From CADEEN01 sp963706685 (GTDB lineage: Bacteria; Pseudomonadota; Gammaproteobacteria; Burkholderiales; Burkholderiaceae_C): DNA of 64,000 bases. The DNA is taken from positions 1 through 64,000 of the forward strand of contig CAVPMY010000010.1 in the NCBI GenBank assembly GCA_963706685.1, read 5' to 3'. The position numbers were made by a program, and so were the translations under genes. Below are positions 25,213 through 33,681 of this stretch, one piece after another. Numbering within the stretch: the stretch's first letter is position 1; every line of letters starts with the position of its first letter. The notes beneath the pieces are model-generated. The model did no database searches and had not been told where the DNA came from. It was given only the letters and a program-made list of their open reading frames with translations.

Positions 25213-27336
25213 ATGCCGATCACCGCACCCCCGCCCCCGTCCGCGTCTCCCATCGCCAGAGATCTGCGCCTTCGCGCATTGGCAGCCTGCATGCTGGCGT
25301 TGTCACTGGCGGCCTGTGGCGGAGGCGGCGGCAACGCGTCGGCCAATCCGCCGACGTCTGGTCCAACCCCACCTCCGCCGCCCCCGCCGCCACCTCCTCC
25401 TCCGCCCCTGCCCTGCGACGACCCGACGCCCGCCGTCGCATCGACGGTGACCTTTGCGGCCCCCAGCGCCAGTGCCGCGGCCAGCGTAAGCGTAAGCAGC
25501 AATGGCATCTCGGCCTGCTTCATCGGCACGGCCGCGCGCGGCGTCAAGTCATCCGTCGCCATCACGCCCGGTGCCAGCGACTTCTACTACTTCGAGGCCA
25601 GCCGCTCGGCGATCGACGGCGTGGCTTTCGGCGTCAGCGAGGCTGCCCTCGACGCACCCGCCAGCGGCAATGCCTTTGCCGCGCGGGCCGATACCGTGGT
25701 CATCAGCGGCACCGCGCTGCAGTCCGCGGATGCCAACGGTGTGCTGCGGACCATCGGTGTCGGTGACAGCAACGTCTACGGCTTTGCCGTGGATTTCCGC
25801 TCCAACTACCCGAGCGTCAGTGTCATCGGGCCGGCGTCGATCAACGCCACCACTTGCGCCCCGCTCGCCGGCGATGCGCCATGCGTGTTGTTCCGCTGGC
25901 AAATGTCTGCCGCGCCGGCATCGCTCAACATCTATGCCTACGGCAGCGGTGATGGCACCGACGGACCGCGGGTGACGCTCAACACCGGCAGCGATGTCGT
26001 TGCCAAGCCGTTCACCTACTCCACACCGGCCGTGTTGACCGCACTGCGCACCAGCCGGGCACAAGGCGCGCGCGGCTTCAATCCGCAGTGGCCGGCCGCG
26101 AGCGGGCCAAGATCACTGCCCACGCTGGCACCGACGCAGGGCGACCGCGCCGTCGTGCGGCTGGACGATACCGCGCCGTTTCAGGCTGTCACGGTGACGC
26201 CGACCAATGCCGCCGCCGGCGTGATCGGCTGGACCGATGAATCGGGCACTGCGCGGGGCAGCGGCGCGTCGATCACGGTCGACACCGCGCTGATGACGAC
26301 TCTTGGCGCCGGCGAACATGTGCTGACCGCCAGCGTCGTCAATCCGCAGACCGGCCGCTACGGCGAAACGCGGGTCCGCCTGCTGGTCGCCGCCGGCGGC
26401 GACAACAGCGACCACGACGGCGACGGCCTGACCTACGACCAGGAAAAGGCCGCCGGCTTGAATCCAGGCAATGCCGACAGCGACGGCGACGGACTGTCCG
26501 ACGGTGCCGAAGCGGCACTCGGCAAGAATCCGCTGGTGGCCGACAACGACGCCGATCCGGCGCTGCCGCGGCGCGGCGCAATGGTCCAGGAACTGGGCAC
26601 GAACCCCGGCCTGATCGTCGACAACGACGGCCTGTCAGTGACCTTCACCGCAGAACTCAACCCGGCGTGCATTGCGCACGTCGCGCCGTTCGACGATCCG
26701 GTCTACTCGATCTCGCACGTCGACCCCGAAGAGCGCTGCCGCAAGCGCGCGATCCGCGCCAACGTCGGCATCGTGCCGGGCGAGTTTCGCTACTTCGAGA
26801 CGCAGCGGCTCGGCGCGGTGCTCAATTTCGGCCACGGCGTGATCGCACCCGACGCGCAGCTCGACCCGTATTGCTGCTATATCGACCCACTGGACCCGGA
26901 CTATGACCCGATGGCGCCCTACGTCGGCGCGCCACCGTCGATCGCGGTCAATTCGATCGGTGGCGGTGCCACCCGCCGCCTCAAGCTGGTCGACGCTGGC
27001 CAAAATTGGCATCTCGACCCCGATCAGACACAGTACTACGGCTTCGCTGTTGACTACACCGGCGCGCAACCCAAGGTCTACGTCATCGTGAACGACTTCA
27101 TCGGAACGATGAACGTGTCGCAGGCCGTCGTCGATCCTGGCTTCGGCACAAACGGCAAGGTCATGCCGATGCTCTACGGTCACCCCGACCGGCCGGACGT
27201 GCCCAGTTCGCGCATGAACCTGGGCCTGCAGCGCTTCCACTACAACCTGGCCGACATAAGAACCGCGCTGCAGGGCCAGGGCGTCGACACCACGCTGTTC
27301 AGGCCCGGCGTCGGCGCTCACGGCTGGCTGCCCTGA
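25213..27336 (+). CDS. Large lipoprotein: polyproline linker, calcium-binding repeats, duplicated SPRY-like module
   Basis: 707 aa. Signal peptide ending in LSLAACGGG (lipid on Cys35), then a Gly/Asn/Pro linker with thirteen consecutive Pro (about residues 52-66). Module A (about 75-280) contains DFYYFEASR and YGFAVDFRSNYPSVSVIG; module B (about 490-700) contains FRYFETQRLG and YGFAVDYTGAQPKVYVIV. These matching landmarks suggest one domain present twice, with a resemblance to SPRY/lectin-like folds. Between them an Ig-like stretch (about 290-390) and thrombospondin type-3-like Asp-rich calcium repeats (HDGDGLTYDQE, ADSDGDGLSDGAE; about 398-450). The ATG at 25213 is preferred to a TTG at 25180. 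Probably on the cell surface; function unknown. Confidence 0.75.
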   Translation: MPITAPPPPSASPIARDLRLRALAACMLALSLAACGGGGGNASANPPTSGPTPPPPPPPPPPPPPLPCDDPTPAVASTVTFAAPSASAAASVSVSSNGISACFIGTAARGVKSSVAITPGASDFYYFEASRSAIDGVAFGVSEAALDAPASGNAFAARADTVVISGTALQSADANGVLRTIGVGDSNVYGFAVDFRSNYPSVSVIGPASINATTCAPLAGDAPCVLFRWQMSAAPASLNIYAYGSGDGTDGPRVTLNTGSDVVAKPFTYSTPAVLTALRTSRAQGARGFNPQWPAASGPRSLPTLAPTQGDRAVVRLDDTAPFQAVTVTPTNAAAGVIGWTDESGTARGSGASITVDTALMTTLGAGEHVLTASVVNPQTGRYGETRVRLLVAAGGDNSDHDGDGLTYDQEKAAGLNPGNADSDGDGLSDGAEAALGKNPLVADNDADPALPRRGAMVQELGTNPGLIVDNDGLSVTFTAELNPACIAHVAPFDDPVYSISHVDPEERCRKRAIRANVGIVPGEFRYFETQRLGAVLNFGHGVIAPDAQLDPYCCYIDPLDPDYDPMAPYVGAPPSIAVNSIGGGATRRLKLVDAGQNWHLDPDQTQYYGFAVDYTGAQPKVYVIVNDFIGTMNVSQAVVDPGFGTNGKVMPMLYGHPDRPDVPSSRMNLGLQRFHYNLADIRTALQGQGVDTTLFRPGVGAHGWLP

Positions 27337-27358
27337 CGGTGCGGGGCCGCGCGCGACA

Positions 27359-28066
27359 ATGCGTGCGGCCATGAGCGCTTCCCCCGCCGACCCCACCGCG
27401 CCACTTCGCCGCATCAAAAGCTACGTGCTGCGTGCCGGGCGGATGGGCAGCGGCCAGAGCCGCGCCCTGGTCGAGCTGTCACCGCAATTCGTGCTGCCGT
27501 TTTCGACATCGCCACTAGATGTCGTGAAGGCTTTCGGGCGCGCGGCGCCGCTGGTCGTCGAGATCGGCTTCGGCATGGGCCAGGCCACCGCGGCCATTGC
27601 TGCCGCGCGGCCACGGGACAATTTTCTCGGCATCGAGGTCCATGAGCCTGGCGTCGGCGCGCTGCTGCAGCGCATAAGCCAGCAGCAACTTCTCAACCTG
27701 CGCATCGTGCAACACGACGCCGTGGCCGTGCTGAGCGACATGATTGCCCCCGCGACACTGGCCGCGGCGCATGTCTTCTTTCCAGACCCGTGGCCAAAGA
27801 AGCGGCACTGGAAGCGCCGACTGATCCAGCCGCCCTTCGTGGCGCTGCTGGCATCGCGGCTGGCCCCCGGCGGCACGCTGCACTGCGCCACCGACTGGCA
27901 GCCCTACGCCGAGCAGATGCTCGAGGTGCTGTCGACCGAAGCGCTGCTGGAGAACACCGCCGCAGACTACGCGCCGCGTCCGGCCTATCGGCCATTGACC
28001 AAGTTCGAGAACCGTGGCCTCGCGCTCGGCCACGGCGTGTGGGACCTGGTTTTCGCGCGACGCTGA
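27359..28066 (+). CDS. trmB: tRNA (guanine-N7-)-methyltransferase
   Basis: 235 aa, makes m7G46 in the variable loop of tRNAs using SAM. Signature pieces: IKSYVLRAGRMGSGQSRAL at the N-terminus, the SAM motif VVEIGFGMGQAT, GIEVHEPGVG, and the TrmB hallmark FFPDPWPKKRHWKRRL. Two in-frame starts are possible (27359 and 27371); neither has a strong ribosome binding site. Follows the lipoprotein gene by 22 bp, which may place it in the same transcript. Confidence 0.93.
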   Translation: MRAAMSASPADPTAPLRRIKSYVLRAGRMGSGQSRALVELSPQFVLPFSTSPLDVVKAFGRAAPLVVEIGFGMGQATAAIAAARPRDNFLGIEVHEPGVGALLQRISQQQLLNLRIVQHDAVAVLSDMIAPATLAAAHVFFPDPWPKKRHWKRRLIQPPFVALLASRLAPGGTLHCATDWQPYAEQMLEVLSTEALLENTAADYAPRPAYRPLTKFENRGLALGHGVWDLVFARR

Positions 28067-28086
28067 GCTTCGGTCGACGCCACCCG

Positions 28087-28824
28087 TTACGGTGACTTTC
28101 GAATCGGTCGCGGAATCTTGTGGATCAGCGGCGGACCGACCTTCAACTCCGTGATCATCGTCATGCGAGCACCGGCCGGCAGGCTCAGGTTCTGATTGAG
28201 CATGGGGTTGAAGCCCGTGAACGAAACAACCGGCCGTATCGTCAGCGGCGCGAAAGGCGCCTCGGTGAAAGAGTTCGACTGGGCATTGCCCTGGAAATAG
28301 ACCAACGTCGTGCCGACCAGATTGAGGCCATTCAAGTCCGGAACCTCGAGCGCCGGCTGCGTCGGTTTGAAGCCGAATCCGGCCAGGGACAACGACAGCG
28401 CGCTGCTGCCGCGGTTGTGGATGTCGAGCTTCTCCGTGATCACCGATCGCCCGGCGGCGCCGCCCTTGACCGTGTAGACGACCCCGCCGATGACGTTGCC
28501 CGTCATCGCTCCGCTGCTGTACCCGAGCATCGGGCCTTGCGCGTGGATCTGGTTGGCGTTGACATGGGCGCCGGCGTGCAGGTGTCCGATGTCCAGGAAG
28601 GTCGATGGACCCGAGGGATAGACCAGGATGCGGCGCCCGTCCACGGTCCACTCGACCTTGCGCGGCAACTGCACCGGGTCGCTCGGCTGGCCGAGGTTCG
28701 ATCCGGTGTTGTCGATCGTGTAGGTGAGTTGCGAGTTGCCATCGTTGACGGTGACCGCATCGGCGCGAGCCGTGGTCGCGCCCATGAACAGCACTGCAAT
28801 CGCCGTGGTCAGCAGCATGCGCAT
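28087..28824 (-). CDS. Hypothetical exported protein
   Basis: 245 aa. N-terminal signal peptide MRMLLTTAIAVLFMGATTARA with a plausible cleavage after ARA, then a beta-rich sequence (VNDGNSQLTYTIDNTGSNL, GVVYTVKGGAAGRSVITEK, ALSLSLAGFGFKP) with no Cys. The start at 28824 has GGGAGA eight bases upstream. No family recognised; it looks like a secreted beta-sandwich protein. Two CCCCTAG words (28885 and 28909) lie 24 bp apart in its upstream region. It is convergent with trmB. Confidence 0.65.
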   Translation of the reverse strand: MRMLLTTAIAVLFMGATTARADAVTVNDGNSQLTYTIDNTGSNLGQPSDPVQLPRKVEWTVDGRRILVYPSGPSTFLDIGHLHAGAHVNANQIHAQGPMLGYSSGAMTGNVIGGVVYTVKGGAAGRSVITEKLDIHNRGSSALSLSLAGFGFKPTQPALEVPDLNGLNLVGTTLVYFQGNAQSNSFTEAPFAPLTIRPVVSFTGFNPMLNQNLSLPAGARMTMITELKVGPPLIHKIPRPIRKSP

Positions 28825-28911
28825 CGTTTTCTCCCGTGAGTCGACAGAGGCGGCGATTGCACACTGCAATCCGCGAGGCGGCCACCCCTAGTTGTCCACC
28901 CCCAGGAGCCC

Positions 28912-29604
28912 CTAGGAGGATGCGTCGCGCGACTGGCGGTACGGCTCCTCGAACTCGAGGAAATCGCGCTCGGCCAGTGCGTCGGTGACCCAGGCCGCAA
29001 CGCCCGGCGCCGCCCAGACACGCTCGGCATAGGCGCGCGCCGCGGCCGACAGCGGCAGGCCATAGGTGCGCAGGCGCGCCACCACCGGCGCGTAGTACGC
29101 ATCGGCGATGCAAAAGCCGCCGAACAGGAACGGCCCGCCGCTGGCCGCCAGCTGCTGCGACCACATCGCGTCGACGCGCGACAGGTCTTGCTGCACGGCC
29201 GCTTGCTCGGCGAGGATGCGCTGCCCAACGTCGGACAACGAGGCTTCGATGTTCATCGGGCAATGGCTGCGCAACGCACCGAAGCCGGCATGCATTTCCG
29301 CGCACAGGCTGCGCGCGCGGGCGCGCTGCAGCGGATCGCCCGGCCACAGCGCCGATGCGGGATGCCGCTCGGCGAGCGCTTCGGCGATCGCCAGGGTGTC
29401 CCAGACCGCAAAGCCATCGATCAGCAGCACCGGCACGCGGTGCGCCGGCGTGTGGCGCGCCAACTCGCGGTAAAACGCCGAGCCCGGCGTGAAGTCGAAG
29501 CGCAGCTTGATCTCGTCGAACGCGATGCCGAACTGGCGCATCAGCACCCACGGCCGCATCGACCACGACGAGTAGTTCTTGTTGCCGATCACCAGTTGCA
29601 GCAT
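28912..29604 (-). CDS. Glutathione S-transferase family protein
   Basis: 230 aa. Thioredoxin-like N-domain starting LQLVIGNKNYSSWSMRPWV (catalytic Ser candidate in SSWS), VPVLLIDGFAVWDTLAIAEAL with the E/S pair that binds the gamma-glutamyl group, and an all-helical C-domain (FLFGGFCIADAYYAPVVARL). This matches the group of proteobacterial GSTs beginning with L-x-I-G-N-K-x-Y-S-S-W. The ATG at 29604 begins the domain. Substrate unknown. Confidence 0.87.
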   Translation of the reverse strand: MLQLVIGNKNYSSWSMRPWVLMRQFGIAFDEIKLRFDFTPGSAFYRELARHTPAHRVPVLLIDGFAVWDTLAIAEALAERHPASALWPGDPLQRARARSLCAEMHAGFGALRSHCPMNIEASLSDVGQRILAEQAAVQQDLSRVDAMWSQQLAASGGPFLFGGFCIADAYYAPVVARLRTYGLPLSAAARAYAERVWAAPGVAAWVTDALAERDFLEFEEPYRQSRDASS

Positions 29605-29677
29605 GGACACCTCCGAAAGCAGGAGTCGCGATGCTAGCCAATCGGGCGACGCCATCCATGCGCTTCATGCATCGCAG

Positions 29678-30526
29678 CTATGCGTGCCAGGCCACCCAGC
29701 CAGTGTAGGCGGTGAGCAGCACGAGCCCTCCGAAGACGATGCGATACCACGCAAACCCGGTGAAGTCGTGTGTCGAGACAAAACGGATCAGCCAGCGGAT
29801 GCACAACAGCGCACTGATGAACGCGAACACGGTGCCGACGGCAAACAGCGGCACGTCGGCAACGGACAGCAGCTCGCGGTCCTTCCATACCGAGTACGCG
29901 CCGGCGCCGATCAACGTCGGGATGGCGAGATAAAAGCTGAACTCGGTGGCCGCCTGGCGCGAAAAGCCGAACACCATCGCGCCGATGATGGTGGCGCCCG
30001 AGCGGCTCGTGCCCGGGATCAGCGCCAGGCACTGCACGAGGCCGACCTTCAGCGCATCGAGCGCACTCATGTCGTCGACCGTTTCAACGCGCGCGTGGCG
30101 ACGACCCTGCAGGTCGCGTTGCCCATACAAGCGGCGGTGCCTGGCTTCGACCCAGAGGATGATGACGCCACCGACGACGAAAGCCAGCGCCACCGGTACC
30201 GGATGGAACAGATGGGCCTTGATCGTCTTGCCCAGCAACAGGCCGAAGACGACCGCGGGCGCGAAGGCGATCATCACGTTGCGCGCAAAGCGCTGCGCCA
30301 CCTCGTCGCTGAACAGGCCCTCGAACGTGCGCACGAGGCGCTCGCGGTATTGCCAGATCACGGCAAACATCGCGCCCGTCTGGATCGCCACCTCGAAGAC
30401 CTTGACCGATGGACCGGTGAAGTCCAGCAGCGAAGCGGCAAGAATCAAATGACCCGTCGACGAGATCGGCAGGAACTCGGTCAGGCCCTCGACGACGCCC
30501 ATCACCGCAGCCTTGACCAGCATCAT
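29678..30526 (-). CDS. uppP: Undecaprenyl-diphosphatase (BacA type)
   Basis: 282 aa, integral membrane enzyme that dephosphorylates undecaprenyl pyrophosphate to recycle the lipid carrier of peptidoglycan synthesis; confers bacitracin resistance. Both active-site motifs are present: GLTEFLPISSTGHLIL near residue 15 (catalytic Glu/Ser/His region) and PGTSRSGATIIGAM near 175. About eight hydrophobic segments. Start at the Met pair 30526/30523. Confidence 0.95.
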   Translation of the reverse strand: MMLVKAAVMGVVEGLTEFLPISSTGHLILAASLLDFTGPSVKVFEVAIQTGAMFAVIWQYRERLVRTFEGLFSDEVAQRFARNVMIAFAPAVVFGLLLGKTIKAHLFHPVPVALAFVVGGVIILWVEARHRRLYGQRDLQGRRHARVETVDDMSALDALKVGLVQCLALIPGTSRSGATIIGAMVFGFSRQAATEFSFYLAIPTLIGAGAYSVWKDRELLSVADVPLFAVGTVFAFISALLCIRWLIRFVSTHDFTGFAWYRIVFGGLVLLTAYTGWVAWHA

Positions 30527-30593
30527 CCAATCCACACACGCTCCCTGAGCCGCCCGACGCGGCGACAAAGGCGCGGATGATACCGAGCGAGGT

Positions 30594-31154
30594 TCAGCGG
30601 GAGGGTGCGAAACGCAGTTCGATGCCGCGTGAAGTCACCGCCACGTCGGCATTGTTCACGCCGTTGCGCGCCATCAGTTGCCGCCTCTCGTCGCTGACGC
30701 GGTAGATGACGAAATCGTCGAGCACCTGTTCGGCCATCAGCGCAATCAGCCATTCGACCTGGCCGGTCAGCACCATGCCGGCGAGGTTGAGCCTGAGCTC
30801 ATTGACCTTGACGTTGGCCAGACGCAACGTGGCATCGCTGGGCTCGAAGCGCAGACTGTGGTCGATCGACAGGCTGCCGCTCAAGGCACGCCCGCTCAGG
30901 CGTTCGCTGGCCAGCACGTCCATCGACGTGGTCAGGCGATTGCGTTCGGGCAGCAGCCTGACCACCGGATTGCTCAGGCTGACGTCGAGCAACTCCATCA
31001 GCCGCTGCTGACGCGGGAACTGGCGCTCGACAAGCCTCTGCACGTCGGCTGGCGAGAGCGTGACATTGCGCGGATCGACGCTCGCGCATGCGGCCAGCAG
31101 GATCAGCGCGGCGCCCATTGCAGTGCGGCGAGAAAGCGTCGTCATCTGCGGCAT
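30594..31154 (-). CDS. DUF1439 lipoprotein (YceB-like)
   Basis: 186 aa. Lipoprotein signal with lipobox ILLAACASV near residue 20, followed by a DUF1439-type domain: LSPADVQRLVERQFPRQQR, a hydrophobic beta-rich core, and the C-terminal NVKVNELRLNLAGMVLTG. E. coli YceB is the named relative; its function is poorly known, possibly lipid or envelope related. Located 67 bp upstream of uppP on the same strand. Confidence 0.8.
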   Translation of the reverse strand: MPQMTTLSRRTAMGAALILLAACASVDPRNVTLSPADVQRLVERQFPRQQRLMELLDVSLSNPVVRLLPERNRLTTSMDVLASERLSGRALSGSLSIDHSLRFEPSDATLRLANVKVNELRLNLAGMVLTGQVEWLIALMAEQVLDDFVIYRVSDERRQLMARNGVNNADVAVTSRGIELRFAPSR

Positions 31155-31211
31155 GGCGATGGCTTTGTTGCGAGGTCGGTGGGCTGTTCAATGCTGCGGC
31201 ATGATGATCGT

Positions 31212-32120
31212 ATGACCCGCCAGGACAGCCATGCCGAGTATGCCGCGCGCATGCACCGCGTGCTCGCCTACATCGATGACCATATCGACCAGCCGCTCGA
31301 TCTGCCGCAACTGGCCCACGTCGCGCATTTCTCGGCCTTTCATTTCCACCGCCTGTTTGCGGCCTGGATGGGCGAAACGCTGGGCGACTACCTGCGACGA
31401 CGACGCCTCGAAATGGCCGCGATGCGCATGGTCGCGCAGCCGCGCCTGCCGGTGCTGGCGGTGGCGTTGTCGGTGGGTTGGGGTTCGGGCGAAGCCTTTG
31501 CGCGCGCCTTCAAGGCCCGCTTCGGTCGCACGCCCAGCGCCTGGCGTGCATCGAGCAAGAACGATCAGACGCTGCGCAATCCGGATCAGGCGCGGCTGCA
31601 GGTGCAGGCTGACGATGGACTGACCCGTCCACCCTCCTTGGAGAGCCTGATGAAAGTTCACCTGATCGACCGTTCACCGGCGCGCGTCGCCTACCGCCGC
31701 CATCTCGGGCCCTACGGCGCACCGATCCTCACCTTCTGGATGCACGACGTGGCGCCGTGGATGCAGGCCAACGGACTGCTGTCACGGCCGCGCTACGGCA
31801 TCAGCCATGACGACCCGAGCATCACCGACCCGGCACAGTGCCGCTACGACGCAGCGGTCGAGGTCGATGCGGACTTCGTGCCCGGCGCCGGGGCCTTCGT
31901 CACCACGTTGCCGGGTGGCCGCTATGCATCGATGCCCTTCTTCGGCACGTCCGCAGAAATCGGCGTCGCCTGGCAACGTCTGCTGCGCGATTGGCTGGCC
32001 AGCAGCGGCTTGCAACTCGACGCGCGGCCGTGTTTCGAGTACTACGCGCCGGATGCGCGCTACGAGCCGCAGAGCGGCCGTTTTTCATGCGACATCGTGA
32101 TTCCTGTCACGCCACTGTGA
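31212..32120 (+). CDS. AraC-family regulator with GyrI-like effector domain
   Basis: 302 aa. N-terminal double helix-turn-helix of AraC/Rob type (VLAYIDDHIDQPLDLPQLA, FSAFHFHRLFAAWMGETL, GWGSGEAFARAFKARFGRTP), residues 1-110. Residues about 145-302 form a GyrI-like/SOUL effector-binding domain (DRSPARVAYRRHLGPYGAP, SMPFFGTSAEIGVAWQRLL), as in Rob and many drug-responsive regulators. The ATG at 31212 is used; another in-frame ATG lies at 31191. Divergent from the DUF1439 lipoprotein. Confidence 0.87.
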   Translation: MTRQDSHAEYAARMHRVLAYIDDHIDQPLDLPQLAHVAHFSAFHFHRLFAAWMGETLGDYLRRRRLEMAAMRMVAQPRLPVLAVALSVGWGSGEAFARAFKARFGRTPSAWRASSKNDQTLRNPDQARLQVQADDGLTRPPSLESLMKVHLIDRSPARVAYRRHLGPYGAPILTFWMHDVAPWMQANGLLSRPRYGISHDDPSITDPAQCRYDAAVEVDADFVPGAGAFVTTLPGGRYASMPFFGTSAEIGVAWQRLLRDWLASSGLQLDARPCFEYYAPDARYEPQSGRFSCDIVIPVTPL

Positions 32121-32181
32121 TGATCCTGATCAAAGGAAGGCCAGCCCTGCGTTGACCGCGGCGGGGGCCACGACTACATTG

Positions 32182-32197
32182 CTGACCGATTGGTCAG
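32182..32197. promoter_or_regulatory. Palindromic TetR-type operator
   Basis: CTGACC-GATT-GGTCAG, 6-bp perfect arms with a 4-bp centre, ending eight bases before the ATG of the TetR-family gene. Sites of this form are typical autoregulatory operators of AcrR-like TetR repressors. The position would block the promoter or early elongation. The link to this protein is inference. Confidence 0.6.
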
Positions 32198-32205
32198 TAA
32201 CAACA

Positions 32206-32883
32206 ATGCCCACCGCCACGCCCACCCACCGCCAGCGCCGCAAGGAGGCGCGGCCGATGGAGTTGCTCGACGCCGCGCTCGAACTCTTCGTCGAGAAGGG
32301 CTTTACGGCAGCGCGCGCCGATGAAGTGGCGCAGCGCGCCGGTGTCTCCAAGGGCACGCTGTACCTGTACTACCCGAGCAAGGAAGAACTGTTCAAGGCC
32401 GTGATCGCGCGCAGTCTGTCGTCGCGCATTGCCGACACGGCGCAGCGGGTGCAGCAGTGGCAAGAGGGCATGGCGCCCTTGCTCGAGAGCCTGCTCGTCG
32501 AGTGGTGGCAGCAAACCTATGCCAGTCCAGCCTCGGGCGTCTTCAAGATCATCGTTGCCGAGGTGCGCAATTTTCCGGAGATCGCCGAGTACTACGTACA
32601 GCATGTCATCGAGCCGGGCTCGGCGCTGATCGGCGGCATCATTGCGCGCGGCGTCGCCAGCGGCGAGTTTCGCGCCGTCGATGTCGAGAGCACGGTGCAC
32701 TCGCTGGTCATGCCGATGGTCATGCTGTGCGTGCACAAGCACGGCCTGGCCGCGTGCACGCAGCACCAGATCGACGGCGAGCGCTTCATTGCCGACCATG
32801 TGGGACTGATCGTGCGCGGACTGCGCAATGATGCGTCGCTGCCGCGCGACGTGGCCGTCAAGCCACGCCGGGGCCGCGCCTAG
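32206..32883 (+). CDS. TetR/AcrR family transcriptional regulator
   Basis: 225 aa. TetR helix-turn-helix in residues 15-65 (LLDAALELFVEKGFTAARADEVAQRAGVSKGTLYLYYPSKEELF, seen in pieces), followed by a helical ligand domain. The ATG at 32206 lies just after a palindromic operator, suggesting autorepression. Downstream lie a Pcm-like methyltransferase and a TolC-family outer-membrane channel, so it may control envelope efflux, but the ligand is unknown. Confidence 0.9.
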   Translation: MPTATPTHRQRRKEARPMELLDAALELFVEKGFTAARADEVAQRAGVSKGTLYLYYPSKEELFKAVIARSLSSRIADTAQRVQQWQEGMAPLLESLLVEWWQQTYASPASGVFKIIVAEVRNFPEIAEYYVQHVIEPGSALIGGIIARGVASGEFRAVDVESTVHSLVMPMVMLCVHKHGLAACTQHQIDGERFIADHVGLIVRGLRNDASLPRDVAVKPRRGRA

Positions 32884-32920
32884 AATCACTTTGCACTTTG
32901 TCCTGCAGCATTCGAGCGAC

Positions 32921-33574
32921 ATGAACATCGAACAAGCCCGCTTCAACATGATCGAGCAGCAGATCCGCCCCTGGGAGGTTCTCGATCAAGCCGTGCTGTC
33001 GCTGCTGGCCGTGGTACGGCGCGAAGACTTTGTGCCGCCGGCCTACCGGTCACTGGCCTTCATCGACACCGAGGTGCCGCTGCCTGAAGGTCAATCCATG
33101 CTGGCGCCGCGCGTCGAAGCACGGCTGTTGCAGGAACTTCGCCTGGCGCGGCACGAGAGCGTGCTCGAGGTCGGCGCCGGTTCGGGCTACATGGCCGCGT
33201 TGTTGGCGCACCAGGCCCAACGCGTGACCACGCTCGATATCCGCCCGCTGCTCGCCGACATGGCGCGCGGCAACCTGCAACGCGCCGGCATCGGCAACGC
33301 CGAAGTGCACCAGGCCGACGGCGCATCAGGCTTGCCGTCGCAGGCCCCGTTCGACGCCATCGTGCTGTCCGGCTCGGTGGCCGAGGTGCCGGCAGTCTTG
33401 CTCTCGCAGCTCAAAGCCGGCGGCCGGCTGATTGCCATCGAAGGCCAGGAACCGATGATGCACGCGGTGCTCGTCACCCGCGTGGCCGAGCAACAGTTCA
33501 AGCGCGTCGAGTTGTTCGACACCGTTGCGCCGCGGCTCGACGGCTTCGGCGAACCGTCGCGATTCCAGTTTTGA
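32921..33574 (+). CDS. Protein-L-isoaspartate O-methyltransferase family protein
   Basis: 217 aa. Begins NIEQARFNMIEQQIRPWEVLD and contains FVPPAYRSLAFIDTEVPL and the SAM motif VLEVGAGSGYMAALLAHQA, all typical of the PCMT family, which repairs isoaspartyl residues or, in this subgroup, may have other roles. It lies directly before a TolC gene, a conserved pairing in Burkholderiales in my experience. A TAGAAT hexamer at 32881-32886 is a possible -10 element 35 bp upstream of the ATG. Confidence 0.85.
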   Translation: MNIEQARFNMIEQQIRPWEVLDQAVLSLLAVVRREDFVPPAYRSLAFIDTEVPLPEGQSMLAPRVEARLLQELRLARHESVLEVGAGSGYMAALLAHQAQRVTTLDIRPLLADMARGNLQRAGIGNAEVHQADGASGLPSQAPFDAIVLSGSVAEVPAVLLSQLKAGGRLIAIEGQEPMMHAVLVTRVAEQQFKRVELFDTVAPRLDGFGEPSRFQF

Positions 33575-33681
33575 AACGCCTCGCACCCGCCAACGGGCCG
33601 TCTGTCGCAATGCCCAGGGCAACGTTCGGGGCTTGCCCTACAACCCGAGTTGCCCCCAAATCGCCAGGAGAGATGTTCATC

